Of a DNA stretch of 64,000 nucleotides, positions 42,798-51,016 are shown piece by piece. This stretch comes from Streptomyces sp. TBY4 (GTDB lineage Bacteria > Actinomycetota > Actinomycetes > Streptomycetales > Streptomycetaceae). A model generated the notes under the pieces. It was not told the DNA's origin. It ran no database searches and saw nothing but the letters and a program-made list of their open reading frames with translations. The stretch covers positions 248,001-312,000 of the forward strand of contig NZ_JANAVF010000008.1 of the NCBI RefSeq assembly GCF_024213195.1, written 5' to 3'. Each line of letters starts with the position of its first letter. Within the stretch, counting starts at the first letter, position 1. Both the position numbers and the translations under genes were made by a program.

Positions 42798-44138
42798 TCA
42801 GAAGTCCCACCCTTCTTCGTCGGCCTGGACGGTGGTCTCCGCGGTGGAGGCGAAGGATTCGCCGACCATACCCGCCGCCAAAGTCGTTCCGTCCGCCGGG
42901 TCGATCAAGAGGAAGGACCCGGTGCGGCGCGAGTCGGCGTACGCGTCGAGCGCGAGCGGCTCGGCGGTACGGACGACGACCCGGCCGATGTCGTTGGCCA
43001 CGAGCTGCCCGGGGTTCGGGTGCTGGGACAGGTCGTCCAGGGTCAGCCGCGAGGGGATCTCCTTGACGATCGCCTTCACCGTGCGCGTCGTGTGCTTGAT
43101 CAGCACCCGGGCGCCCACGGCGAGGGGCTGGTCCGCCACGTGGCAGACCGTCGCCACGACGTCCTGCGTGGTGGCGGGGGAGCTCGACGACGGCGCGATC
43201 AGGTCGCCGCGCGAGATGTCGATGTCGTCCTTGAGGCGCAGGGTCACCGACTGCGGGGCCCAGGCGATGTCGACGCTCTCACCGAGCGCGTCGATGCCCT
43301 CGATGACCGAGGTGCGGCCCGACGGCAGGACGGTGACGGCCTCGCCGACCCGCAGCACGCCGGAGGCGATCTGGCCCGCGTAGCCGCGGTAGTCCGGGTG
43401 CTCGGCGGTCTGCGGACGGATCACGTACTGCACCGGGAAGCGCGCCGGGCAGGCGGTGAGGTCGTGGCTGACCGGGACGGTCTCCAGGTGCTCCAGCACC
43501 GTGGGGCCGCCGTACCAGTCCATGTTCGCGGAGGGCTCGACCACGTTGTCGCCGGCCAGGGCCGAGATCGGGATCGCGGTGATCTCCGGGACGCCGAGGC
43601 CCGTGGCGTACGCCGTGAACTCCTCGGCGATCTTCGCGAAAACGGCCTCGTCGTAGCCCGCGAGGTCCATCTTGTTGACGGCGAGGACCACGTGGGGGAC
43701 CCGGAGGAGGGCCGCGACGGCGGCGTGCCGGCGGGTCTGCTCGATCACGCCGTTGCGGGCGTCGACCAGCACCACGGCGAGGTCGGCCGTGGAGGCGCCG
43801 GTGACCATGTTCCGGGTGTACTGCACGTGCCCGGGGGTGTCGGCCAGGATGAACCGGCGCCGGGCGGTCGCGAAGTAGCGGTAGGCCACGTCGATGGTGA
43901 TGCCCTGCTCCCGCTCGGCCCGCAGGCCGTCGGTGAGCAGCGCCAGGTCGGGGGTGTCCTGACCGCGGCTGGCCGAGACCCGCTCCACGGCTTCCAGCTG
44001 GTCGGTGAGGACCGACTTGGAGTCGTGCAGGAGGCGGCCGACCAGGGTGGACTTGCCGTCGTCGACGGAGCCCGCGGTCGCGAAGCGCAGCAGCGTGGTC
44101 GCCGACAGGTCGGCGAACTGCTCGGTGGTGGAGGTCAT
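42798..44138 (-). CDS. cysN: Sulfate adenylyltransferase subunit 1 (GTPase)
   Basis: 446 residues. GTP-binding motifs GSVDDGKSTL (G1), DTPGH (G3) and NKMDL (G4) plus two beta-barrel domains make it the EF-Tu-like regulatory subunit of ATP sulfurylase, which forms APS from sulfate and ATP with CysD. No fused APS kinase domain is present; cysC is separate. ATG at 44138, 2 bases after the cysD stop. Confidence 0.96.
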   Translation of the reverse strand: MTSTTEQFADLSATTLLRFATAGSVDDGKSTLVGRLLHDSKSVLTDQLEAVERVSASRGQDTPDLALLTDGLRAEREQGITIDVAYRYFATARRRFILADTPGHVQYTRNMVTGASTADLAVVLVDARNGVIEQTRRHAAVAALLRVPHVVLAVNKMDLAGYDEAVFAKIAEEFTAYATGLGVPEITAIPISALAGDNVVEPSANMDWYGGPTVLEHLETVPVSHDLTACPARFPVQYVIRPQTAEHPDYRGYAGQIASGVLRVGEAVTVLPSGRTSVIEGIDALGESVDIAWAPQSVTLRLKDDIDISRGDLIAPSSSSPATTQDVVATVCHVADQPLAVGARVLIKHTTRTVKAIVKEIPSRLTLDDLSQHPNPGQLVANDIGRVVVRTAEPLALDAYADSRRTGSFLLIDPADGTTLAAGMVGESFASTAETTVQADEEGWDF

Positions 44139-44140
44139 GG

Positions 44141-45079
44141 TTAGAAGTACCCTTCGCGCTTGCGGTCTTCCATCGCAGCCTCGGACAGCTTGTCGTCGGC
44201 GCGGGTCGCGCCCCGCTCGGTGAGCCGGGAGGCGGCGATTTCGGTGATCACGGCGTCCAGCGTGGTGGCGTCGGAGTCGACGGCACCGGTGCAGGACATG
44301 TCACCGACGGTCCGGTAGCGGATCAGGCGGGTCTCGGTGGTCTCGCCTTCCTTGGCGCCACCCCATTCGCCGGCCGTCAGCCACATGCCGTTGCGCTGGA
44401 AGACCTCGCGCTCGTGGGCGAAGTAGATCTCCGGCAGTTCGATCTTCTCGCGGGCGATGTACTGCCACACGTCCAGCTCGGTCCAGTTGGACAGCGGGAA
44501 GACGCGGACGTGCTCGCCCGGCGCGTGGCGGCCGTTGTAGAGCTGCCACAGCTCGGGGCGCTGGCGGCGCGGGTCCCACTGGGAGAACTCGTCGCGCAGG
44601 GAGAAGACGCGCTCCTTGGCGCGGGCCTTCTCCTCGTCGCGGCGGCCGCCGCCGAAGACGGCGTCGAACTTCAGCTGCTGGATCGCCTCCGTGAGGGGGA
44701 CGGTCTGCAGCGGGTTGCGGACGCCGTCGGGGCGCTCGCGGAGCTTGCCGGAGTCGATGTACTCCTGGACGGAGGCCACGTGCAGCCGCAGTCCGTGCTT
44801 GGCGACCGCGCGGTCGCGGTAGTCCAGGACCTCGGGGAAGTTGTGGCCGGTGTCCACGTGGAGCAGGGTGAACGGCACCGGCGCGGGCGCGAACGCCTTC
44901 AGCGCCAGGTGCAGCATGACGATGGAGTCCTTGCCGCCGGAGAAGAGGATCACCGGCTTCTCGAACTCGCCCGCCACCTCGCGGAAGATGTGCACGGCCT
45001 CCGATTCGAGGGCGTCGAGGTGCGACAGCGCGTAGGGCGCGTCCGTCCCTTCGTGGACGTGTGCGACGGTGGCGGTCAT
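44141..45079 (-). CDS. cysD: Sulfate adenylyltransferase subunit 2
   Basis: 312 residues. The PP-loop SGGKDSIVM binds ATP, and GGGRRDEEKARAKERVFSLRDEFSQWDPR is the CysD signature. It catalyses adenylyl transfer to sulfate in complex with CysN. ATG at 45079 overlaps the cysC stop (ATGA); the next gene is cysN. Confidence 0.97.
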   Translation of the reverse strand: MTATVAHVHEGTDAPYALSHLDALESEAVHIFREVAGEFEKPVILFSGGKDSIVMLHLALKAFAPAPVPFTLLHVDTGHNFPEVLDYRDRAVAKHGLRLHVASVQEYIDSGKLRERPDGVRNPLQTVPLTEAIQQLKFDAVFGGGRRDEEKARAKERVFSLRDEFSQWDPRRQRPELWQLYNGRHAPGEHVRVFPLSNWTELDVWQYIAREKIELPEIYFAHEREVFQRNGMWLTAGEWGGAKEGETTETRLIRYRTVGDMSCTGAVDSDATTLDAVITEIAASRLTERGATRADDKLSEAAMEDRKREGYF

Positions 45080-45672
45080 GCCAGACCCCTCTCGGTGAGC
45101 AGCGCGTGCAGGGCCGAGGCCGACTCCTGTACGGACTGCGTGTGCGACTCGATACGGAGGTCCGGGGACTCCGGTGCCTCGTACGGGTCGTCGACCCCGG
45201 TCAGACCGGAGATCTCGCCCGCCGCCTGCTTGGCGTACAGGCCCTTCACGTCGCGCTCGGAGCAGACCTCGACGGGGGTGGCCACGTGGACCTCCAGGTA
45301 CGAGGTGCCCTCGGCGGCGTGCCGCTTGCGGACGGCCTCACGGCTGTCCGCGAACGGCGCGATCACCGGGACGAGCGCCTTGACGCCGTTGGACGCGAGG
45401 AGTTCGGCGACGAAGCCGATCCGCTGCACGTTGGTGTGCCGGTCCTCGCGGGTGAAGCCGAGGCCGGCGGAGAGGAACTCGCGGATCTCGTCGCCGTCGA
45501 GGACCTCCACGCGGTGGCCCTCGCCGCGCAGCCGCTCGGCCACCGCGTAGGCGATGGTGGTCTTGCCCGCGCTCGGCAGCCCGGTCAGCCACACGGTGGC
45601 GCCCTGGTCGCTCACGCTCATCTGGTTCGTCTCCGTAGGTTCCGTGCGTTCGGTGCGTTCGGTCGTCGTCAT
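45076..45672 (-). CDS. cysC: Adenylylsulfate kinase
   Basis: 198 residues from the ATG at 45672 that shares a base with the cysH stop (TGATG). P-loop GLPSAGKTT, DGDEIREFLS and GFTREDRHTNVQRIGFVAELL identify APS kinase, which makes PAPS. The first 16 residues are a tandem ACCGAACGC-type repeat coding TER units; a second ATG at 45621 with GGAG 9 bases upstream would remove them and may be the real start. Because CysH here looks like an APS reductase, PAPS is probably for sulfation or serves as a side branch. Confidence 0.93.
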   Translation of the reverse strand: MTTTERTERTEPTETNQMSVSDQGATVWLTGLPSAGKTTIAYAVAERLRGEGHRVEVLDGDEIREFLSAGLGFTREDRHTNVQRIGFVAELLASNGVKALVPVIAPFADSREAVRKRHAAEGTSYLEVHVATPVEVCSERDVKGLYAKQAAGEISGLTGVDDPYEAPESPDLRIESHTQSVQESASALHALLTERGLA

Positions 45673-46385
45673 CAGCTGTGCAGCCCGCACTCGGTCTTGC
45701 CGCGCCCGGCCCAGCGGCCGGCGCGGGCGTCCTCGCCCTCCACCACCCGGCGGGTGCAGGGGGCGCAGCCGACGGAGGTGTATCCGTCCATCAGCAGCGG
45801 GTTGGTGAGCACGCCGTGCTCCAGGACGTACGCGTCCACGTCGTCCTGGGTCCAGCGGGCGATCGGCGAGACCTTGACCTTCTGCCGCTTCTCGTCCCAG
45901 CCGACCACCGGGGTGTTCGCCCGGGTCGGGGACTCGTCGCGGCGCAGGCCCGTGGCCCAGGCGTCGTACGCGGTCAGGCCCTTTTCGAGGGGCTTGACCT
46001 TGCGCAGCGAGCAGCAGAGGTCCGGGTCGCGGTCGTGCAGCTTGGGGCCGTACTCGGCGTCCTGCTCGGCGACCGACTGGCGCGGGGTGAGGGTGATGAC
46101 CTTGACGTCCATCACGGCCTCGACCGCGTCACGGGTGCCGATGGTCTCCTCGAAGTGGTAGCCCGTGTCGAGGAAGACCACGTCCACGCCGGGGAAGGCG
46201 CGGGAGGCGAGGTGGGCGACGACCGCGTCCTCCATGGAGGAGGTCACGGCGAACTTCTTGCCGAAGGTCTCGGCCGCCCAGGTGAGGATTTCCAGCGCGG
46301 TGGCGTCCTCGAGGTCCCGGCCCGCCTGCTCGGCCAGTTCCTTCAGACCGCCGGTCGTGAGATCCACGTCCTGAATGGTGGTCAT
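45672..46385 (-). CDS. cysH: Adenylyl-sulfate (APS) reductase, CysH family
   Basis: 237 residues. The PP-loop-like TSSMEDAVV region, the iron-sulfur cysteines LCCSLRKVKPL and GCAPC (CC...CxxC) and the catalytic C-terminal KTECGLH are present. The CC/CxxC set binds a [4Fe-4S] cluster and marks APS rather than PAPS reductases. It yields sulfite for the reductase encoded upstream. ATG at 46385 overlaps the stop of the small CxxC gene. Confidence 0.95.
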   Translation of the reverse strand: MTTIQDVDLTTGGLKELAEQAGRDLEDATALEILTWAAETFGKKFAVTSSMEDAVVAHLASRAFPGVDVVFLDTGYHFEETIGTRDAVEAVMDVKVITLTPRQSVAEQDAEYGPKLHDRDPDLCCSLRKVKPLEKGLTAYDAWATGLRRDESPTRANTPVVGWDEKRQKVKVSPIARWTQDDVDAYVLEHGVLTNPLLMDGYTSVGCAPCTRRVVEGEDARAGRWAGRGKTECGLHS

Positions 46386-46561
46386 ATCTCGTCCCCTCCA
46401 GCGTCATTGGACTGAACGCCCCGGGCCAGCAGCCCGAGGTACTTCAGCTGGAAGGCTCGATTGCAGGCCCTGCATTCCCAGGCGCCGTGGCCTGTTTCGT
46501 TCGGGAACAGGTCCTCGTCGCCGCAGTACGGGCAGTAGAACGGTGCGGCGCGCTCGCTCAC
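46382..46561 (-). CDS. Small double-CxxC protein of the sulfite reductase operon
   Basis: 59 residues from a GTG at 46561. Four cysteines in two CxxC pairs (CPYC about residues 10-13, CRAC about 30-33) are joined by about 16 residues, followed by FQLKYLGLL. This is a zinc-ribbon or rubredoxin-like pattern. The start overlaps the sir stop (GTGA) and the stop overlaps the cysH start (ATGA), so it is translationally locked between the two. Function unknown; it could pass electrons, deliver metal or regulate. Confidence 0.85.
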   Translation of the reverse strand: MSERAAPFYCPYCGDEDLFPNETGHGAWECRACNRAFQLKYLGLLARGVQSNDAGGDEI

Positions 46562-48267
46562 GACAGGTCCTCGTCCTTGGCGCGGCCGACCCAGGCGGCG
46601 AAGCGCTCGCCGTCCTCGCGCTGCTGCTCGAAGCGCGTGACGACCCGCTCGACGTAGTCCGGCAGACCGGACGAGGTGACCTTCAGACCGCGGACCTTGC
46701 GGCCGAATCCGGCCTCCAGGCCGAGCGCGCCGCCGAGGTGGACCTGGTAGCCCTCGACCTGGTTGCCCTCGTCGTCCAGGACCAGCTGTCCCTTGAGACC
46801 GATGTCCGCCACCTGGATACGGGCGCAGGCGTTCGGGCAGCCGTTGATGTTGATGGTGAGCGGCTCGGCGAACTCCGGCAGGCGGCGCTCCAGCTCGTCG
46901 ATCAGCGAGGCGCCGCGCGCCTTCGTCTCGACGATGGCCAGCTTGCAGAACTCGATGCCGGTGCAGGCCATCGTGCCGCGGCGGAACGGGGACGGCTTGA
47001 CCCGCAGGTCCAGCGCCTCCAGGGCCGCGACGACCGAGTCGACCTTGTCGGCTTCGATGTCGAGGACGATCATCTTCTGCTCGGCGGTGGTGCGCAGGCG
47101 GCCGGAGCCGTGCTGGGTGGCCACGTCCGCGATCTTGACCAGGGTGGCGCCGTCGACACGGCCCACACGGGGCGCGAAGCCGACGTAGAACTTGCCGTCC
47201 TGCTGCTGGTGCACGCCGACGTGGTCGCGCCACTGGCCGCTGGGCTGCTCGGGCGCGGGGCCGTCGGTCAGCTCGCGCTTGAGGTACTCGTCCTCCAGGA
47301 CCTGGCGGAACTTGGCCGGGCCCCAGTCGGCGACGAGGAACTTCAGGCGGGCGCGGGTGCGCAGCCGGCGGTAGCCGTAGTCGCGGAAGATCGAGATGAC
47401 GCCCTCGTAGACGTCCGGGACCTCGTCGAGCGAGACCCAGGTGCCCAGGCGCACGCCCAGCTTCGGGTTGGTGGAGAGGCCGCCGCCGACCCAGACGTCG
47501 AAGCCGGGGCCGTGCTCGGGGTGGTTCACGCCCACGAAGGCGATGTCGTTGATCTCGTGCGCCACGTCGAGCAGCGGCGAGCCGGAGATCGCGGACTTGA
47601 ACTTGCGGGGCAGGTTCGAGAAGGCCGGGTTGCCCACGATGCGGGCATAGATCTCGTCGATGGCGGGGGTGCCGTCGATGATCTCGTCCTGCGCGATGCC
47701 GGCGACGGGCGAGCCGAGGATCACGCGGGGGGTGTCACCGCAGGCCTCGGTGGTCGAGAGGCCGACGGCCTCCAGACGGCGCCAGATCTCCGGGACGTCC
47801 TCGATGCGGATCCAGTGGTACTGCACGTTCTGCCGGTCCGTGAGGTCGGCGGTGCCGCGGGCGAACTCCTCGGAGATCTCGCCGATGACGCGCAGCTGCT
47901 CGGTGGTCAGCCGGCCGCCGTCGATGCGGACGCGCAGCATGAAGTACTTGTCGTCCAGCTCCTCCGGCTCCAGGATCGCGGTCTTGCCGCCGTCGATCCC
48001 GGGCTTGCGCTGGGTGTACAGGCCCCACCAGCGCATACGGCCGCGCAGGTCGTTGGGGTCGATCGAGTCGAAGCCCGCCTTGGAGTAGATGTTCTCGATG
48101 CGCGCGCGCACATTGAGACCGTCGTCGTCCTTCTTGAACTGCTCGTTGCCGTTGAGGGGCGTGTGGTGTCCGACGGCCCACTGGCCCTCACCGCGGTGAC
48201 GGCCGGTCTTGCGGCGCGCGGCGGCGGCGGGTGCGGCGGCTGCGGTCGTTTCGGGGGTGGCGGCCAT
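46558..48267 (-). CDS. sir: Ferredoxin-dependent nitrite/sulfite reductase
   Basis: 569 residues. Two repeats of the NIR_SIR ferredoxin-like half domain are visible. The siroheme-[4Fe-4S] cysteines are CTGIEFC and CPNAC. The Tyr in GLYTQRKPG and Cys in TEACGDTPRV are where mycobacterial SirA has a Tyr-Cys crosslink, favouring sulfite over nitrite. It reduces sulfite to sulfide. ATG at 48267 after a GAAGGA site about 8 bases away. First large gene of the sulfur operon; a leader peptide and 208 bases of leader precede it. Confidence 0.95.
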   Translation of the reverse strand: MAATPETTAAAAPAAAARRKTGRHRGEGQWAVGHHTPLNGNEQFKKDDDGLNVRARIENIYSKAGFDSIDPNDLRGRMRWWGLYTQRKPGIDGGKTAILEPEELDDKYFMLRVRIDGGRLTTEQLRVIGEISEEFARGTADLTDRQNVQYHWIRIEDVPEIWRRLEAVGLSTTEACGDTPRVILGSPVAGIAQDEIIDGTPAIDEIYARIVGNPAFSNLPRKFKSAISGSPLLDVAHEINDIAFVGVNHPEHGPGFDVWVGGGLSTNPKLGVRLGTWVSLDEVPDVYEGVISIFRDYGYRRLRTRARLKFLVADWGPAKFRQVLEDEYLKRELTDGPAPEQPSGQWRDHVGVHQQQDGKFYVGFAPRVGRVDGATLVKIADVATQHGSGRLRTTAEQKMIVLDIEADKVDSVVAALEALDLRVKPSPFRRGTMACTGIEFCKLAIVETKARGASLIDELERRLPEFAEPLTININGCPNACARIQVADIGLKGQLVLDDEGNQVEGYQVHLGGALGLEAGFGRKVRGLKVTSSGLPDYVERVVTRFEQQREDGERFAAWVGRAKDEDLS

Positions 48268-48356
48268 GGCGGTACGTCCTTCTTCGGCGGCTCGAGGCAG
48301 GGGCAGGGGGAGCGGCGGCGTGACCCCTGGCGCGCGTGGAGCGGATGTGGCTGTTT

Positions 48357-48377
48357 CGCCGCCCTTTTGGGGCGACG
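48357..48377. promoter_or_regulatory. Small hairpin in the sir leader
   Basis: CGCCGCCC (48357-48364), loop TTTTG, GGGCGACG (48370-48377), 7 of 8 pairing Watson-Crick. It lies between the leader peptide and sir and could be part of an attenuator; no clear competing structure was found by eye. Confidence 0.3.
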
Positions 48378-48475
48378 TCGGGCCTACAGGGGACTGCGGT
48401 GGTGGCTGACGACGGGCGGTGTGTTCGCGTCCGCGGCGACGTCGGTGCGGGGCGCTGTCGCGGCGGTGATGTGCG

Positions 48476-48559
48476 TCAGCGCGCCGGACAGATGGCGCTG
48501 GACATGCGGCCGAGGTCGACGTGCCGCCGACTCACCAAGGCAATTCCAGCTCCGTTCAT
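48476..48559 (-). CDS. Cysteine-containing leader peptide of the sulfur operon
   Basis: 27 residues with the core VSRRHVDLGRMSSAICPAR. To my memory this is the pattern of the short actinobacterial putative leader peptides found before sulfur metabolism genes, with one Cys near the end. It stops 208 bases before sir. The ATG at 48559 has no ribosome site (CTTCCCCCC precedes it); later TTG/GTG codons in the same frame are alternatives. It probably couples cysteine supply to operon expression. Confidence 0.72.
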   Translation of the reverse strand: MNGAGIALVSRRHVDLGRMSSAICPAR

Positions 48560-48591
48560 GGGGGGAAGCGTGGCATGTGGCGATTGGACGA

Positions 48592-48609
48592 GTCCACTAC
48601 TGTCCACTA
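48592..48609. promoter_or_regulatory. 10-bp-period direct repeat upstream of the leader peptide
   Basis: GTCCACTA at 48592-48599 and again at 48602-48609, one helical turn apart and 32 bases before the leader ATG. The position suits a regulator binding site or part of the promoter. Regulator unknown. Confidence 0.45.
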
Positions 48610-48711
48610 TCCGGACGAACTCGTCTCGCATCGCAAGATCCCCGTGACGGGGGTCACCCCAGGAGCCCCTTGGGGGGCCAGCAGCCACATGCCCGTGTCC
48701 GTGTGCGGAGC

Positions 48712-48755
48712 CCCGGGGAACGGTGGAAGGGCGGGTAGGGGACAGCCCCGCAGGG
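48712..48755. repeat. 44-bp copy of the dispersed repeat element
   Basis: Identical over 44 bases to 38933-38976, the right arm of the long inverted repeat. The matching left arm is absent here. It lies 21 bases beyond the stop of the minus-strand GNAT gene, the same relative place as the other copy beside the chelatase gene. Confidence 0.88.
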
Positions 48756-48776
48756 CCGCCCGCCCGCCCCGCAGGG

Positions 48777-49346
48777 CTACGCGCCCGGCCAGGGGCCCGG
48801 GGTGGGGGCGACGGCCTTCTCCTCCGTCTCCTCCTTGAAGACCTTGAAGCCCCGCCGGAGGTAGTTCGCCATCGCGGTCGGGCCGTCGTCACTGCACGTG
48901 TGCAGCCAGACGCGTCGCGTCGGCTCCAGCTCCGGCCAGCGCTCGGCCAGCGACCAGGCCCGCTCGATGCCCACGGTCAGCAGGTGGCCCCCGATGCGCC
49001 GGCCCCGGAAGTCGGGGATGAGGCCGAAGTACATGATCTCCACCACACCGTCGGGCTGCGGGTCGAGTTCCACGTACCCCGCCGGGGTGCCCCGGTCGTA
49101 CGCCACCCACGTCTCCACGCCGGGACGGTCCAGCTGCTCCACCCACTGCGCACGGGTCAGCGACAGCCGGTCCGTCCAGTGGATGTCACCGCCCACCGAG
49201 GCGTAGAGGAACCGGCTGAACTCGGGGGAGGGGACCTCCGACCGGACGATCCGGATCTCCGGGCCCGGTACGGCCGCCGGGACGAGGTCGGTCGGTGCGG
49301 TCATTTCCAGGGACCAGGTGGTCAGTGTGTTCGTGCTCGCGCTCAT
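48777..49346 (-). CDS. GNAT family N-acetyltransferase
   Basis: 189 residues from ATG 49346, or 175 from ATG 49304; neither has a good ribosome site. GNAT elements: VVEIMYFGLIPDFRGRRIGGHLL (acetyl-CoA loop RGRRIG) and TAMANYLRRGFKVFKEE. Substrate not predictable. Read on the minus strand just after the GAF-type regulator gene (5-base gap from 49346), so it may be the regulator's co-transcribed neighbour. Confidence 0.88.
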   Translation of the reverse strand: MSASTNTLTTWSLEMTAPTDLVPAAVPGPEIRIVRSEVPSPEFSRFLYASVGGDIHWTDRLSLTRAQWVEQLDRPGVETWVAYDRGTPAGYVELDPQPDGVVEIMYFGLIPDFRGRRIGGHLLTVGIERAWSLAERWPELEPTRRVWLHTCSDDGPTAMANYLRRGFKVFKEETEEKAVAPTPGPWPGA

Positions 49347-49351
49347 GCACT

Positions 49352-50668
49352 TCAGGGAATCACGCCGCTCCCCGCCGGGCCCAGCCGGGCGCTGATCACC
49401 GCCGGCGCCGTGGAGTGCGGCAGCAGCGCGGCCGGGTTCGCGGGGCGGATCAGTTCCACCTCCACGTCGTGCGCGAAGCGGTACGGGCGGTGCGCCAGCA
49501 CGCCGCCCAGGTTGCGGCGGACCCGGGAGATCTCCGCGCGGACCGTCACCGTGCGCGTCGGGTCCCCGAACAGCTCCTGCGCGAGCTCCGCCGCCGAGCG
49601 CCCCTTGGGGGACTCCGCCAGCAGGAACAGCAGCTCCGCGTGGCGCGGGCTCAGCTCCTGCGACCAGCTCCCGGCGGCCCCGTAGACGGTGGCCCGCCAG
49701 GCCCCCGGCCGGCTGAGGTCGAGGACGACGCGGGCGGCCGCCCCGGCGCCGGTACGGGCCTCCGTGACGTTCACCAGCCAGCCGCCGGGCAGCGGCTCCA
49801 CCAGGCAGTCGCCGAGCTGCGGCACCCACACCCGGCCGGGCCCGAAGGTCTTCGGCAGCGGGATCCGCTCCGTCGGCGCGATCCCGGTGACGGCGGCGGT
49901 CCACCCGTTGGCGTCCAGGGCCAGCGCCCGCCCCGGCACCCGGGCCAGCAGCGGGGCCGCCACCGCCCGCAGCCGTTCCAGCGACTCCAGGTGCCGCACC
50001 CGCAGCTCCCGCTCCGCGAGCCGGGCCACCGAGCTCACCCACGCCAGGGTCGCCGGGTGCATGGTGGCCAGCGGCCCGCTGACGTCCAGGACCCCCAGCA
50101 GCTGCCCGTCGCGGGGGTCCCGTACGGGGGCCCCGGCGCAGGTCCAGTCGTGGTGGCTGGAGACGAAGTGCTCCGCCGAGAACACCTGGACCGGTCTGCG
50201 GGCCACCAGCGCGGTGCCCACCCCGTTGGTGCCGACCACCGCCTCGTCCCAGTGGGCGCCCACCCCGAAGCCGAGCCGGTCCGCGTTGCGCAGGATCGAG
50301 GAGTGGCCCTCCCGCCACAGCAGCCGCCCGTCGGCGTCGGCCACGACCATGATGTGCAGGGCCTCGTCCAGGGAGGGCAGCAGCCCTTCGCGCAGGACGG
50401 GCAGCAGGTCCCGTAGCGGAGAGGTCTGGCGCCGTTCCTCGGTCTCGGCGGCCGACAGCATCCGCGAGCGGCTGTCCCGGTCCGGGTGCACCCCGCCCGC
50501 CATCATCCGGCGCCAGGACTCGGCGATCTCCGGTCGCGGTGCGGCCGGCGGCCGGTCCCCGGCAAGGGCGGCCGCCCGTACCCCCTTGAGCAGACGCGCG
50601 GCCTCGCGGGCGTCCATGGCCGAGATGCGTGCCGCATCGACCGCGCTGCCTGTGGTGTGGTGGACCAC
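49352..50668 (-). CDS. GAF-domain transcriptional regulator (AcoR-like without sigma54 domain)
   Basis: 438 residues. Residues about 45-55 have the PEIAESWRR segment that opens AcoR-type activators; a GAF domain follows with VVGTNGVGTALV and AGAPVRDPRDGQLLGVLDVSG. There is no AAA+ domain; instead the C-terminus has LSPRHAELLFLLAESPKGRSAAELAQELFG, a winged-HTH-like region, and VRAEISRVRRNLG. This type regulates acetoin/aldehyde metabolism in actinomycetes. GTG at 50668 with GGAGG 6 bases upstream. A TTGCAA inverted repeat lies 115 bases upstream. Confidence 0.87.
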   Translation of the reverse strand: MVHHTTGSAVDAARISAMDAREAARLLKGVRAAALAGDRPPAAPRPEIAESWRRMMAGGVHPDRDSRSRMLSAAETEERRQTSPLRDLLPVLREGLLPSLDEALHIMVVADADGRLLWREGHSSILRNADRLGFGVGAHWDEAVVGTNGVGTALVARRPVQVFSAEHFVSSHHDWTCAGAPVRDPRDGQLLGVLDVSGPLATMHPATLAWVSSVARLAERELRVRHLESLERLRAVAAPLLARVPGRALALDANGWTAAVTGIAPTERIPLPKTFGPGRVWVPQLGDCLVEPLPGGWLVNVTEARTGAGAAARVVLDLSRPGAWRATVYGAAGSWSQELSPRHAELLFLLAESPKGRSAAELAQELFGDPTRTVTVRAEISRVRRNLGGVLAHRPYRFAHDVEVELIRPANPAALLPHSTAPAVISARLGPAGSGVIP

Positions 50669-51016
50669 CGGAACCTCCCCGTGCGGAACAGACGTACGAC
50701 GGCTTCCGCCCCGGGGGGCCGTCCGGTGCGCGCCGTTTCCGGGAGCGGACCGGTACGCCCGAAGGGCGGTTCCGAGTCAAAGGTTGCAACGTCTTGCAAC
50801 TCTCGCCAAGTCCCGGTCGGCCGATCGAAACTGTACGGACGTCGCAGAGCGACGTGACAGCTCCTTCCTCGGGGCTTCGCGGATCAGGGGTGGTGCCGAG
50901 TCGGCGCGGCGCCATCCCTGTTCCTGGTCGACGGGTCCGGATCCCGCACCGCAGTGCTTTTCGTAGGGTTGGGGCCCTTCGCATCAGCCTCGCTTCCGGA
51001 GGGTTGGGGCCCTCCG
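50669..51016. other. Gene-free leader region of the GAF regulator
   Basis: 348 bases without a convincing gene. It contains the GTTGCAA inverted repeat at 50783-50800. A TTGGGGCCCTTCGCATC-like and TTGGGGCCCTCCGTCAG-like pair occurs at 50969 and 51005 near the dehydrogenase 3' end. Confidence 0.5.
50783..50800. promoter_or_regulatory. TTGCAAC inverted/direct repeat, probable regulator site
   Basis: GTTGCAA (50783-50789), CGTC, TTGCAAC (50794-50800) is a perfect inverted repeat; TTGCAAC also repeats directly at a 10-base period (50784 and 50794). It lies upstream of the GAF regulator, consistent with autoregulation. Confidence 0.6.
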
